The translations under genes were made by a program, and so were the position numbers. The notes under the pieces are model-generated. The model made no database searches. It had not been told where the DNA came from and saw only the letters and a list, made by a program, of their open reading frames with translations. This document shows, in pieces, positions 1 to 8,072 of a stretch of DNA of 64,000 nucleotides; the first letter of the stretch is position 1; the number at the start of each line of letters is the position of its first letter. The stretch comes from CAIYRG01 sp965247505 (GTDB taxonomy: Bacteria; Pseudomonadota; Alphaproteobacteria; Micropepsales; Micropepsaceae), in the NCBI GenBank assembly GCA_965247505.1, contig OZ252020.1, positions 4,588,001 to 4,652,000 of the forward strand, read 5' to 3'.

Positions 1-1491
1 GACTGGACCGACCGGATCGCAGCAGGCGAAGTCCCGTTCGAGGGTCCGGAGCGGCCAACCGGTGTCGAACGCAACGTCGTTGTTACACAGTGGGATTGGT
101 CGGAGCCGCAATTTTATTTGCACGACTTGATCACAACAGACCGGCGCGACCCGACCGTTAACGCTTATGGAAGAATGTTTGGCTCGCCTGAAAACAGCAC
201 CGATCAAATTCCAATTCTCGATCCGGTCACTCATGTTGCGACCCATACAATTGTGCCGCTCCAAGACCCTGCTACGCCGTCGACTTTAGAAGATCCGATG
301 TTTCAGGCCTCGGCGATCTGGGGACCGGATCCGATCTGGGATAGCCATAGCGTGTCGCACAACCCGATGATGGATCAACTGGGACGCGTGTGGCTCACCT
401 CGCGCGTCAAGCCGAACGCCAACCCGGACTTTTGCCGCGAAGGTTCGGATCACCCTTCCGCGCAGCTGATGCCGCTCAATAATTCGGGGCGTGATCTTTC
501 GCGCTACGACCCGGCGACGGATGAGTGGACGCTTATCGAGACTTGCTTTTCGACGCACCATCTAAACTTTGCGGAAGACGACACGCACACGCTTTGGTTT
601 TCGGCGGGCGGGCCAAACAATAACGGCGCCGTAATCGGCTGGTTTAACACCGCGCTATTCGATGAAACCGGTGATGCCGAGGCCGCACAGGGTTGGACAA
701 CATTTGTTCTCGATACCAATGCCAATGGGCTGCGCGATCCTGATCCCGTTGGCGCAGATGAGCCGATAATCCCAACGCGCGATAAGATAATGCATGTCGG
801 CAATTATTCGGTTGCCGTCAGCCCGGCAGACGGATCGGTTTGGGGGACTTTCGTTCCATTTCCCAGCGGCTATGTCCGCATTATTCCCGGCGGAAATCCG
901 CCCTACACCGCGTTCTCGCAATTTTACGAGATGCCGTATTACGACGAGAATACTCCGATAAAAGCGCATTCGTTACGTGGCGCGGATATCGACAGCAATG
1001 GTGTGATGTGGGCAGGCACGCAGAGCGGCCATGTCGCCAGCTTTGACGTACGAAAATGTACCGCCCCGCTCAACGGACCAGAAGCGACCGGCAGACATTG
1101 TCCAGAGGGCTGGCAGTTCTGGGAGCTCCCAGGTCCCAACTTCAAAGACATGCAAGACGTGTCGGGCAGTGTGGAGACCAGCTACTACTCTTGGGTCGAT
1201 CAGCACGACACATTTGGTTTGGGAAATGATGTTCCCATTATCATAGGCAATGCATCCGGCTCGTTGCACATGATGGTAAATGACGAGATCGCGACCTTCA
1301 CAGTGCCCTACCCGCTCGGCTTTTTTGCGAAAGGCGTAGACGGACGCATCGACGACGCCAATGCTGGCTGGAAAGGCCGCGGTTTGTGGACAACGTCCGG
1401 CCACCGCACACCGGCGCATATGGAGACGGGACCAGGAACGCGGCCGAAAGTTTACAATTTCCAGCTCCGCCCAGACTCGCTTGCGCATTAG
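1..1491 (+). CDS. Secreted propeller-like protein, C-terminal part (5' end outside window)
   Basis: The reading frame is open from base 1 to the TAG at 1489-1491, so the start lies upstream and about 496 residues of the C-terminal part are visible. The sequence is rich in Trp, Asp and Gly, with recurring blocks such as GRVWLTSRV, DTHTLWFSAGG, ADGSVWGTF and NGVMWAGTQSG. This spacing is typical of virginiamycin-B-lyase/NHL-like beta-propeller blades. An early WDW motif (about residues 31-33) recurs, as I recall, in large uncharacterised secreted proteins of environmental bacteria, often behind a carboxypeptidase-regulatory-like domain. No catalytic residues can be named. The substrate is unknown, and a periplasmic or extracellular location is inferred from family resemblance only because the signal peptide is not in view. 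Confidence 0.75.
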   Translation, partial: DWTDRIAAGEVPFEGPERPTGVERNVVVTQWDWSEPQFYLHDLITTDRRDPTVNAYGRMFGSPENSTDQIPILDPVTHVATHTIVPLQDPATPSTLEDPMFQASAIWGPDPIWDSHSVSHNPMMDQLGRVWLTSRVKPNANPDFCREGSDHPSAQLMPLNNSGRDLSRYDPATDEWTLIETCFSTHHLNFAEDDTHTLWFSAGGPNNNGAVIGWFNTALFDETGDAEAAQGWTTFVLDTNANGLRDPDPVGADEPIIPTRDKIMHVGNYSVAVSPADGSVWGTFVPFPSGYVRIIPGGNPPYTAFSQFYEMPYYDENTPIKAHSLRGADIDSNGVMWAGTQSGHVASFDVRKCTAPLNGPEATGRHCPEGWQFWELPGPNFKDMQDVSGSVETSYYSWVDQHDTFGLGNDVPIIIGNASGSLHMMVNDEIATFTVPYPLGFFAKGVDGRIDDANAGWKGRGLWTTSGHRTPAHMETGPGTRPKVYNFQLRPDSLAH

Positions 1492-1579
1492 CCGTCGGTG
1501 ACCGCCCTACAATTTCTAGCTCTGCGGTAAGTCTTGCTGCAGCGGCGCTTTTGAATGCGCCTAGTTTCTGAGAAAAATT

Positions 1580-3808
1580 TTGCCCAAATCCACAAAATCC
1601 AAAGCGGCACCGGCGATCTCTAGAGACACAGTGTTGGCCCACTTCGCTGCACATCCGGGTGCAACCAAGCACGATCTTGCAAAAGCGCTTGGCGTTCGCG
1701 GCGAAGACCGCCAAGCGCTCAAATGGCTCCTCAAAGAACTTGCTGATGAAGGTTTGATCGAACGCAGCAAGAAAAAGAGCTTTTCAAAACCGGGCGCGCT
1801 TCCTCCCGTTACAGTAGTTGAGATCACCGGCACCGATACCGACGGCGATTTACTTGGTCGCCCATCGCGTTGGGACGGCGATGGCGATCCGCCGCAAATC
1901 CTTATCGTCCCAGGCCGCGAGGAAGCCGGCGCAGCTTTGGGACCTGGCGAGCGCGTTCTCGCGCGCATCTCCCAGGAGAAAGATGGATTAGAAGGCCGCG
2001 TCATAAAAAGGCTTGGCGCAAGCGCGCATCGCGTACTTGGCGTGGTGAAACGTGACGGGGCAAACACGCGCATCGAACCAATCGACCGCAAATCGCGATA
2101 TGGCTTCATCGTCGATGCAAGCGATGTGAAAGACGTCCCCGACGGCGAGTTAGTAGTCGTCGAACCACTGGCCGGACGCCGATCCGGTCTCCCCCGCGCA
2201 AAAATTGCCGAACGCCTAGGCTCGATGAACAAACCCAAAGCGGTCAGCCTCATCGCCATTCACGCGCATGGCATACCAACGGTTTTCTCCCGAGAAGCCA
2301 TTGTTGAAGCTGAAAGCGCCAGACCAGCGAAGATTGAGGGCCGCACCGACTTAACCGATATTCCTCTTATCACAATCGATCCTGAAGACGCGCGCGATCA
2401 TGATGACGCTGTGTGGGCAGGGCCGGACCCCGACAAATCGAATCCCGGTGGGCATATCGTCATCGTCGCTATCGCAGATGTCGCCCATTTTGTTCGCCCC
2501 AGCTCAATGCTCGACCAGGATGCCTATACCAGGGGAAACTCGGTCTATTTTCCGGACCGCGTCGTTCCAATGCTTCCCGAAGCGCTCTCGACGGATTTGT
2601 GCAGCTTACGCGAAGGAGAAGACCGAGCCGCATTGGCAGTTCGCATGATATTCGATGCGCGCGGCGTAAAGCGTCGTCACAAATTCGAACGTGTCATCAT
2701 GCGATCCGCTGCGCGCCTTAGCTATTCTGACGCGCAGCGCGCGTTCGACGGCAAACCAAATTCACGGACAAAGGCGATTGCAAAAAGCGTCCTCAGCCCT
2801 CTTTGGTCCGCTTATTTGGCCGTAGCAAAAGCACGCGACAAGCGTGAGCCACTGAATCTCGATTTGCCAGAACGCCGAATTGTTTTGGACGGGAAAGGCA
2901 ATGTAAGTTCGGTCGCCTTCCGAGAGCGCTTGGAATCTATGCGCCTTGTCGAGGAGTTTATGATCCAGGCAAATGTTGCCGCAGCCGAAACTCTCGAAAA
3001 AAACCGCCAACCGGCTCTCTATCGTATTCACGAGAAGCCAAGTCTCGAAAAGCTAACAGCCTTCGCTGATTACCTTCGCGCAATAAATCTTTCCTTCGCC
3101 ACGGGGCAGGTTGTTAAACCATCCGCATTCAATCGAACCCTCGCAGGTGCCAAGAACACGCCAAATGAAGAGGTCATGAGCGAAATCGTGTTGCGAACCC
3201 AATCGCAGGCCGTCTACGCGCCGGACAATATTGGGCATTTCGGTTTGAACCTTGCGCGCTATGCGCATTTTACATCGCCCATTCGCCGTTACGCGGATCT
3301 TGTCATCCACCGTGCGCTTATTGCTGGGCTGAAGCTTGGCGGCGGCGGCCTCTCGGAGAGTGAAGCAAGTAAGATTTCGCAAACAGCAGAGCATATTTCA
3401 CTGACCGAGCGCAGAGCTATGGCGGCGGAACGGGATTCTGTCGCGCGCTACGTCGCCGCCTATATGGAAGAGCATGTAGGAGTGGTGTTCGATGCGCGGA
3501 TTGCTAGCGTGACCAGATTTGGACTCTTTGTTCGTTTGGCTGAAACCGGCGCGGATGGGATTCTTCCCATGCGTGCGCTGGGCGCAGAACGATTCCGCCA
3601 TGACCAGAAGCGTCACGCATTGATTGGCGAGCGCACGCGCACCACCTACCGACTGGGTGACATAATTGCAGTACGACTCGCCGAGGCCGCTCCGCTTACA
3701 GGTGGACTGCGCTTTGAACTAATTCGCGGGCAGAAGCCGATATCGGAAGTGCGCCCGAAGGCCGCGCGAATAAGCCGCAGCCGTAAGAAGGCCAAAAAGT
3801 CCCAATAA
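1580..3808 (+). CDS. rnr: Ribonuclease R
   Basis: This is a 742-residue 3'-5' exoribonuclease of the RNase II/RNB family that degrades structured RNA, including rRNA and mRNA fragments, in the cytoplasm. A winged-helix-like N-terminus (residues about 15-60, HLAKALGVRG-type region) is followed by cold-shock domains. The RNB catalytic core carries DPEDARDHDDA near residue 266, whose aspartates bind Mg2+. An S1 domain begins near residue 634 (SVTRFGLFVRL), and the tail is Lys/Arg-rich. The start is a TTG, chosen because no in-frame ATG precedes the conserved N-terminus; the ribosome binding site is weak. In many alphaproteobacteria rnr lies between topA and rpmG. Here rpmG follows about 2.8 kb later, separated by a cytochrome gene and insertion sequences. 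Confidence 0.97.
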   Translation: MPKSTKSKAAPAISRDTVLAHFAAHPGATKHDLAKALGVRGEDRQALKWLLKELADEGLIERSKKKSFSKPGALPPVTVVEITGTDTDGDLLGRPSRWDGDGDPPQILIVPGREEAGAALGPGERVLARISQEKDGLEGRVIKRLGASAHRVLGVVKRDGANTRIEPIDRKSRYGFIVDASDVKDVPDGELVVVEPLAGRRSGLPRAKIAERLGSMNKPKAVSLIAIHAHGIPTVFSREAIVEAESARPAKIEGRTDLTDIPLITIDPEDARDHDDAVWAGPDPDKSNPGGHIVIVAIADVAHFVRPSSMLDQDAYTRGNSVYFPDRVVPMLPEALSTDLCSLREGEDRAALAVRMIFDARGVKRRHKFERVIMRSAARLSYSDAQRAFDGKPNSRTKAIAKSVLSPLWSAYLAVAKARDKREPLNLDLPERRIVLDGKGNVSSVAFRERLESMRLVEEFMIQANVAAAETLEKNRQPALYRIHEKPSLEKLTAFADYLRAINLSFATGQVVKPSAFNRTLAGAKNTPNEEVMSEIVLRTQSQAVYAPDNIGHFGLNLARYAHFTSPIRRYADLVIHRALIAGLKLGGGGLSESEASKISQTAEHISLTERRAMAAERDSVARYVAAYMEEHVGVVFDARIASVTRFGLFVRLAETGADGILPMRALGAERFRHDQKRHALIGERTRTTYRLGDIIAVRLAEAAPLTGGLRFELIRGQKPISEVRPKAARISRSRKKAKKSQ

Positions 3809-3909
3809 AACAGGGAAAACCGGAAAAAGGTTGATTGATCTACATTTAGGCGCCTTCAATTCGCCGAAGAGTTCGGCTACATGGGCGCTTCTGAGGACGG
3901 GCATAACGA

Positions 3910-4317
3910 ATGAGGATTAACGTGGCTAAATTTAGAAAATCGACCATGGTTTCCGCCGGTATCGTTTCGGCGGCATTGTTTTTCGGCGCCGGATCGGCCC
4001 TAGCCGCTGACGCGGCGGAAGGCGAGTTCGTTTTTGGCGATAATTGCGGGATCTGCCACTCGGCGGAACAGGGCGGCGGCCATAAGATTGGGCCTAATCT
4101 GTTTGGCGTTGTCGGGCGTACGTCCGGAACTTCCGATGGATTCGCCAATTTTTCGGGTGCGATGCAGGAGGCTGCAATTGTCTGGGATGCTGAATCTCTC
4201 GGAACCTTTGTTGATAGCCCTGCGGAAATGATTCCGGGCACAATCATGGGCTTTCCGGGCTTTAGTGAGCCGGCAGATCGAGAGAATCTAATCGCCTATC
4301 TTGAGTCCCTTAACTGA
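3910..4317 (+). CDS. Exported class I c-type cytochrome
   Basis: This is a 135-residue precursor. A Sec signal peptide spans roughly residues 1-33 and ends SALAAD. The single haem-attachment motif CGICH lies at residues 46-50 and a Met axial ligand is likely near residue 113 (GTIMGF). Size and motif order match soluble cytochrome c2/c550-type electron carriers of the periplasm. Partner oxidase or reductase genes are not nearby, so the electron-transfer chain is unknown. ATG 3910 is used; GTG 3922, with AGGA just upstream, is an equally possible start that shortens the signal peptide by four residues. A rho-independent terminator follows at 4364, suggesting the gene ends its own transcript. 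Confidence 0.93.
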   Translation: MRINVAKFRKSTMVSAGIVSAALFFGAGSALAADAAEGEFVFGDNCGICHSAEQGGGHKIGPNLFGVVGRTSGTSDGFANFSGAMQEAAIVWDAESLGTFVDSPAEMIPGTIMGFPGFSEPADRENLIAYLESLN

Positions 4318-4363
4318 TTTTTCGGCTCGCGCACTTGGCTGAGCGGTACGAACCTCTCCCAGT

Positions 4364-4396
4364 CAAACCCCTGCCAGTGGCGGGGGTTTGGCGTTT
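4364..4396 (+). terminator. Rho-independent terminator after the cytochrome c gene
   Basis: An 11-bp stem (CAAACCCCTGC / GCGGGGGTTTG, one G-U pair) closes a 5-base loop at 4364-4390. A short T-run (GCGTTTT) follows. It is placed 46 bases after the cytochrome stop codon and 40 bases before the IS1595 insertion, so the IS sits outside the cytochrome transcript. Confidence 0.8.
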
Positions 4397-4625
4397 TGGG
4401 CCTCTGCCAAAGCACAATGGGCTAGTTGATCACTCCTTGCCTATCCAGTTAACGCCCATGACCGCTACATGTAGGGTGCCGCCACTCTCCCGAGTAAAGC
4501 TCGGCATAGGTTGGAGCAGAGGTGTCGCCCGCGATGCCGAGCAATGAGCGGAAGGCGTTGAACGGGTAGAACCGCCTGTTGAAGCGGAAGGTGGTTTGGA
4601 CCCATCCAGGAAAAGTGGAGGCGCC

Positions 4626-5498
4626 CTACACCGTTTGCATTGCTTCTGCCTCGAATTTGACGGGGCTTGTGAAGTCCCGCGTCGAGTGCCGACGGACTGG
4701 ATTATAGAACCCGTCGATGTATCCGGCTATGGCAGTTTCAGCTTGGCTTCTTGACATGAACACAGTCCTCCAGATCAGTTCTGACTTGATGGTTTTGAAG
4801 AAGGTCTCGACGACGGCGTTATCATAGCAATTTCCCTTACCGCTCATTGAGGCGAGGAAACCGAGTTCACCGAGGCGCGCCTGGTATGCGTCTGAGCAGT
4901 ACTGGCTTCCCCGATCGCTATGGTGGATCACACCGGCGCCAGGTTGGCGCAGCCCGATAGCACGGTTAAGCGCCCTGAGCGGCAGGTCGCTGGTCATGCG
5001 AGCGCCCACGGCCCAGCCGATGACGCGCCGGGAGTAGAGGTCGAGCATGACGGCCAGGTACAGCCAGCCCTGTGCCGTCCAGATATAGCTGATATCGGCA
5101 GCCCATTTCTCGTTGGGTGCCTCGGCGGAGAAGTTCTGGTCGAGAAGGTTCGATGCGACGGCCTTGTTGTGCTGGCTGTCCGTCGTCTTTTTGAACTTCT
5201 GTTTCCGTTTTGGAGACAACCCATTTCCCCGCATCAGCCGAGCCACCCTATGGCGTCTAACCTCGATCCCATTCTCGGCAAGCTCGTGATGGACCCGCTC
5301 TGCACCGTAGCTCTCGCGGCTGCGCCGAAAGGCTGCCCGGACATGGGCGAGTAGAACCATGTCATCGAGCTGTCGCTGGCTTGGGCCGCGATTGCGCCAA
5401 GCGTAGAAGCCCGAGACGCTGACCTGCAGCAGTCTGCACAGGCGGAATATCGGCATCGCCAACCCGGCCCTCTCCGCGTCGATGAACCGGAACCTCAT
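4626..5498 (-). CDS. IS3-family transposase OrfB (integrase-core domain)
   Basis: The 290-residue protein has an HTH_21-like N-terminus (YGAERVHHELAENG) followed by a DDE integrase core: WAADISYIW with the first Asp, HHSDRGSQYC with the second, and an E in DNAVVETFFKTIKSEL. The C-terminus ends in the IS3-type RRHSTRDFTSP block. Its ATG overlaps the OrfA stop by four bases (ATGA). A run of seven A in orfA suggests that the active protein is an OrfAB frameshift fusion, as known for IS3. It appears intact. Confidence 0.95.
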   Translation of the reverse strand: MRFRFIDAERAGLAMPIFRLCRLLQVSVSGFYAWRNRGPSQRQLDDMVLLAHVRAAFRRSRESYGAERVHHELAENGIEVRRHRVARLMRGNGLSPKRKQKFKKTTDSQHNKAVASNLLDQNFSAEAPNEKWAADISYIWTAQGWLYLAVMLDLYSRRVIGWAVGARMTSDLPLRALNRAIGLRQPGAGVIHHSDRGSQYCSDAYQARLGELGFLASMSGKGNCYDNAVVETFFKTIKSELIWRTVFMSRSQAETAIAGYIDGFYNPVRRHSTRDFTSPVKFEAEAMQTV

Positions 5499-5791
5499 CG
5501 ACTTTCCCTGGCGAAGAAGGCCAGCGCTTTTTTTAGGAGATCACGTTCCTGACGGGCCAGATCACGCTCTCGGCGTAGACGGGTAATCTCCTTCGCTGCA
5601 TCCTCATGCGGACCGGAAAGCAAATCCTCCTCACGCAATTCTGCGACCCAGCGGCCGAGCGCGCTGACGCTGATCCCAAGATCTCCTGCTATCTGCCGCT
5701 GCCTGCGCCCGCTCGTCTGTAAAAGACGGACGGCTTCTTCCTTGAAGGCCCGATCAAACCGCCGGCCCTTGTTCCCATTCTGCTTCGACAT
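5495..5791 (-). CDS. IS3-family transposase OrfA (DNA-binding subunit)
   Basis: This 98-residue protein has a helix-turn-helix (RQRQIAGDLGISVSALGRW) and a C-terminal leucine-zipper-like coiled coil (EITRLRRERDLARQERDLL), the standard OrfA layout. ATG 5791 is chosen over an upstream GTG (5797) because AGGAGG lies five bases before it. A run of A (CTA AAA AAA GCG) near the 3' end is a plausible -1 slippage site for making the OrfAB transposase. Confidence 0.93.
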   Translation of the reverse strand: MSKQNGNKGRRFDRAFKEEAVRLLQTSGRRQRQIAGDLGISVSALGRWVAELREEDLLSGPHEDAAKEITRLRRERDLARQERDLLKKALAFFARESR

Positions 5792-6582
5792 TTGCACCTC
5801 CTGCGATCAAAATCCTATCGCAGGACGTCTCCACTTTCGTCAGCAGGGTCCAAACCCACAGAGCGACTCGGCGCTACGGTCGAGCACGACGGCGAGCCGA
5901 ACGCGTCCGGCATAGCGTCCGTCTTTCCGGTTGTCGAGCTTGGTGCCCGGCTTTCGATGACGCACCTCGATGGCACAGGAGACGGGAACCCTGTGGTGAA
6001 CACCACGGCCTTCCCCAAGCGTTCGCCCGCCAACCCAGGGTTCGTCCACCTCAACATGGTTCTTGGGCTGTCCACCGATCCTGTCTTGGTTGGGCCGCAC
6101 CATGCCCGAGCGGAGCTTGTGGAGAATTTGAAAGGCCGTCTCGTAGCGCGCAAGACCAAGTTGCCGCTGAAACTGCACGGCGGACATGCCGGGCGTCTGA
6201 CTGGCGACCAGATAAGCGGCACAGAACCAGACGTTCAGCGGAGTGTGGCTACGCTCCATCACTGTTCCCACCGTCAGCCCGGTGTTCTGGCGGCACTTGC
6301 GGCAGCGCAGGACGCCAGGGCGGTTTTCAAAGTGGAACGGCTCTCCCGCCGTGCCGCAGTGCGGGCAGGCAAAGCCGTCTCCCCAGCGGGCTTTCTCCAG
6401 GTAGGCGGCGCAGGCCGCATCATCGGGGAAAAGTCGCTGGAACTCGGGTAGCGAATGCGGGAATGGGAGACCGGCGCGGTCGAGAACATCCATGGCGCGC
6501 TCCCCTATATCCGGTTTGCGCCCATTCTAGCCCTAGTGGGTGTGGGTGTAAACCGGATAGGCAAGGATCACTCCCCCGCTTC

Positions 6583-6610
6583 TTGACAATAAGAGCCGCG
6601 CGACTAATTT
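6583..6610 (+). promoter_or_regulatory. Predicted promoter of rpmG
   Basis: TTGACA at 6583-6588 and TAATTT at 6605-6610 are separated by 16 bp, upstream of the rpmG start at 6645. The 8-bp duplication of IS1595 copy 1 ends at 6573, so the mobile element stopped about 10 bp short of the -35 box and left this core promoter intact. Confidence 0.6.
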
Positions 6611-6615
6611 ACCTT

Positions 6616-6630
6616 ACTTCGGTCCGAAGT
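6616..6630. promoter_or_regulatory. Palindrome at the presumed rpmG transcription start
   Basis: ACTTCGG-T-CCGAAGT is a 7-bp perfect inverted repeat around one base. It lies 5-20 bp after the predicted -10 box and 15 bp before the rpmG ATG. The position suits an operator or a 5'-UTR hairpin; no regulator is known to me. Confidence 0.35.
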
Positions 6631-6644
6631 GAGAAAGAAACGCG

Positions 6645-6812
6645 ATGGCAAAGTCCACGACGATGAAAATTCGGCTAAATAGCTCCGCCGATACGGGCTA
6701 TTTCTACGTCACGAAGAAAAACAGCCGTACTTTGACCGAGAAATTTTCTATCAAGAAGTACGATCCCAAGCTTCGCAAGCATGTGGAGTTTAAAGAAGGA
6801 AGGATCAAGTAA
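6645..6812 (+). CDS. rpmG: 50S ribosomal protein L33
   Basis: A 55-residue basic protein beginning MAKSTTMKIRL and ending EFKEGRIK. It contains the L33 hallmark (GYFYVTKKNSR, KYDPKLRKHV). The zinc-binding CxxC pairs are absent, so it is the zinc-independent type usual in proteobacteria. The start ATG follows GAGAAAG. It is too short for many gene callers. The gene survives intact between two IS1595 insertions, with its own promoter and its stop codon within a small inverted repeat. Confidence 0.97.
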   Translation: MAKSTTMKIRLNSSADTGYFYVTKKNSRTLTEKFSIKKYDPKLRKHVEFKEGRIK

Positions 6813-6825
6813 CTCACAGAGTTAC
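6809..6825 (+). terminator. Small hairpin over the rpmG stop (weak terminator candidate)
   Basis: GTAACTC-ACA-GAGTTAC forms a perfect 7-bp stem that includes the TAA stop codon. Only TTCATCC follows, without a strong T-run, so termination is uncertain. Confidence 0.35.
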
Positions 6826-6960
6826 TTCATCCTTACCAAGCGGTTACCATTATTCACTAGCTTAATCGCCCTATGCAATATGAGCGTGAGGGGAAAATCC
6901 TATGGTGATTGCCGAAACAAACACGGCTTTAATAGATACGAATGAAGCTTGCCTACCCGG

Positions 6961-7512
6961 TTAACGCCCATGACCGCTACATGTAGGGTGCCGCCACTCT
7001 CCCGAGTAAAGCTCGGCATAGGTTGGAGCAGAGGTGTCGCCCGCGATGCCGAGCAATGAGCGGAAGGCGTTGAACGGGTAGAACCGCCTGTTGAAGCGGA
7101 AGGTGAACTCGTTGAGGTAGGCTTGTAGGTGCTGGTGGCTAACGCCGTGGTGGGTCCCGATCAGCCACGTCTTCAGGTTGGCGAAAACCAGATGGATGAT
7201 CGGCAGGTATTGCTCGGCAACAGCGAAGTGCTCATAGCCGCGCTTACCGAGGCCAGCATAGCCGCTCCAATCGTCAGTAACGATCAGCGATCCCGGCGCG
7301 ACGGTGCTCTCGACGAACCCACAGAGCGACTCGGCGCTACGGTCGAGCACGACGGCGAGCCGAACGCGTCCGGCATAGCGTCCGTCTTTCCGGTTGTCAA
7401 GCTTGGTGCCCGGCTTTCGATGACGCACCTCGATGGCACAGGAGACGGGAACCTTGTGGTGAACACCACGGCCTTCCCCACGCGTTCGCCCGCCAACCCA
7501 GGTTTCGTCCAC
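6961..7512 (-). pseudogene. IS1595-family transposase, C-terminal fragment
   Basis: The frame keeps the DDE domain from VDETWVGG through LIVTDDWSGY to the C-terminal ECSGHGR-like end, but lacks the zinc-ribbon and half of the protein. It also lacks the eight residues encoded by the 24-bp deletion at the FAVAE/QYLPI junction. It is not functional. Confidence 0.9.
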
Positions 7513-7538
7513 CTCAACATGGTTCTTGGGCTGTCCAC

Positions 7539-7822
7539 TGGACCCATCCAGGAAAAGTGGAGGCGCCCTACACCGTTTGCATTGCTTCTGCCTCGAATTT
7601 GACGGGGCTTGTGAAGTCCCGCGTCGAGTGCCGACGGACTGGATTATAGAACCCGTCGATGTATCCGGCTATGGCAGTTTCAGCTTGGCTTCTTGACCTG
7701 AACACAGTCCTCCAGATCAGTTCTGACTTGATGGTTTTGAAGAAGGTCTCGACGACGGCGTTATCATAGTAATTTCCCTTACCGCTCATTGAGGCGAGGA
7801 AACCGAGTTCACCGAGGCGCGC
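7539..7822 (-). mobile_element. IS3 remnant inside IS1595 copy 2
   Basis: Starts with TGGACCCATCC and matches the left 284 bp of the IS3 element at 4597-5852 almost base for base, covering the orfB 3' end. The insertion point in IS1595 (after CTGTCCAC) differs from that in copy 1, so IS3 entered the two IS1595 copies independently, in the same orientation. The rest was lost by deletion at GGCGCGC. Confidence 0.93.
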
Positions 7823-8072
7823 TCCCCTATATCCGGTTTGCGCCCATTCTAGCCCTAGTGGGGGTGGGTGTAAACCGGATAGGCAAGGAATGAAGATCCT
7901 GCGCAATATCCAGTGAATCTTAGGTTCACGGTCCCGTTTTACCCCCATCCCCTGTTCGTTACTTTTATTGTAGGACGCGAAAAACGCAGCCGCGACCGTC
8001 TGCGCGATGAGCGCAACCGCCACCCGATTCAGACGTGGTGATCAGCCCCCACTGACTGGTCCAGTTTGAATC

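Larger units (their letters stand above)
4597..5852 (-). mobile_element. IS3-family element (complete, 1256 bp)
   Basis: Terminal repeats begin TGGACCC at both ends: left TGGACCCATCCAGGAAAAG, and right (read inward) TGGACCCTGCTGACGAAAG. Two overlapping ORFs in minus orientation fit the IS3 orfA/orfB organisation. It sits inside IS1595 copy 1. No target duplication is readable, because the insertion is accompanied by a 234-bp loss of IS1595 sequence and three unexplained bases (GTT) at the left junction. A 284-bp remnant of the same element is at 7539-7822. Confidence 0.93.
4449..6493 (-). pseudogene. IS1595-family transposase, split by IS3 and internally deleted
   Basis: The N-terminal half lies at 5853-6493 and the C-terminal end at 4449-4596, with IS3 between them. 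The N-terminal half keeps the zinc-ribbon (CPHCG, CRKC) and the start of the ISXO2-like DDE domain (HVEVDEPWVGG). Compared with the 339-residue intact protein at 52261-53280, 234 bp of the catalytic region are gone, so removing IS3 alone would not restore function. Confidence 0.93.
4436..6565 (-). mobile_element. IS1595-family element, copy 1 (interrupted by IS3)
   Basis: Both ends match the intact copy at 52248-53352: left CTTGCCTATCC, right GGATAGGCAAG, forming terminal inverted repeats. It is flanked by a perfect 8-bp target duplication GATCACTC at 4428-4435 and 6566-6573, the length expected for IS1595. An IS3 element (4597-5852) lies inside. Relative to the intact copy, 234 bp (equivalent to 52406-52639) are missing at the IS3 site, so this copy cannot make full transposase. 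The insertion lies only about 10 bp upstream of the rpmG -35 box. Confidence 0.95.
6948..7887 (-). mobile_element. IS1595-family element, copy 2 (deleted, with IS3 remnant)
   Basis: Ends CTTGCCTACCC and GGATAGGCAAG are bordered by a perfect 8-bp duplication GAATGAAG (6940-6947, 7888-7895). Inside, the IS1595 C-terminal half (6948-7538) runs into an IS3 left end, which after 284 bp joins the IS1595 right end at a shared GGCGCGC (7816-7822). A further 24-bp deletion occurred between two CTCGGCAAC repeats compared with the intact copy. Confidence 0.95.

Noticed and set aside
5792..6451. Long plus-strand ORF opposite the IS1595 transposase, repeated at 52429-53238
   Set aside because: It is antisense to a well-supported transposase and has no domain features; it recurs only because the IS recurs.
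7568..8023. 151-codon minus-strand ORF
   Set aside because: It is a chimera of an IS3 orfB remnant and unrelated flanking sequence created by the deletion at GGCGCGC.
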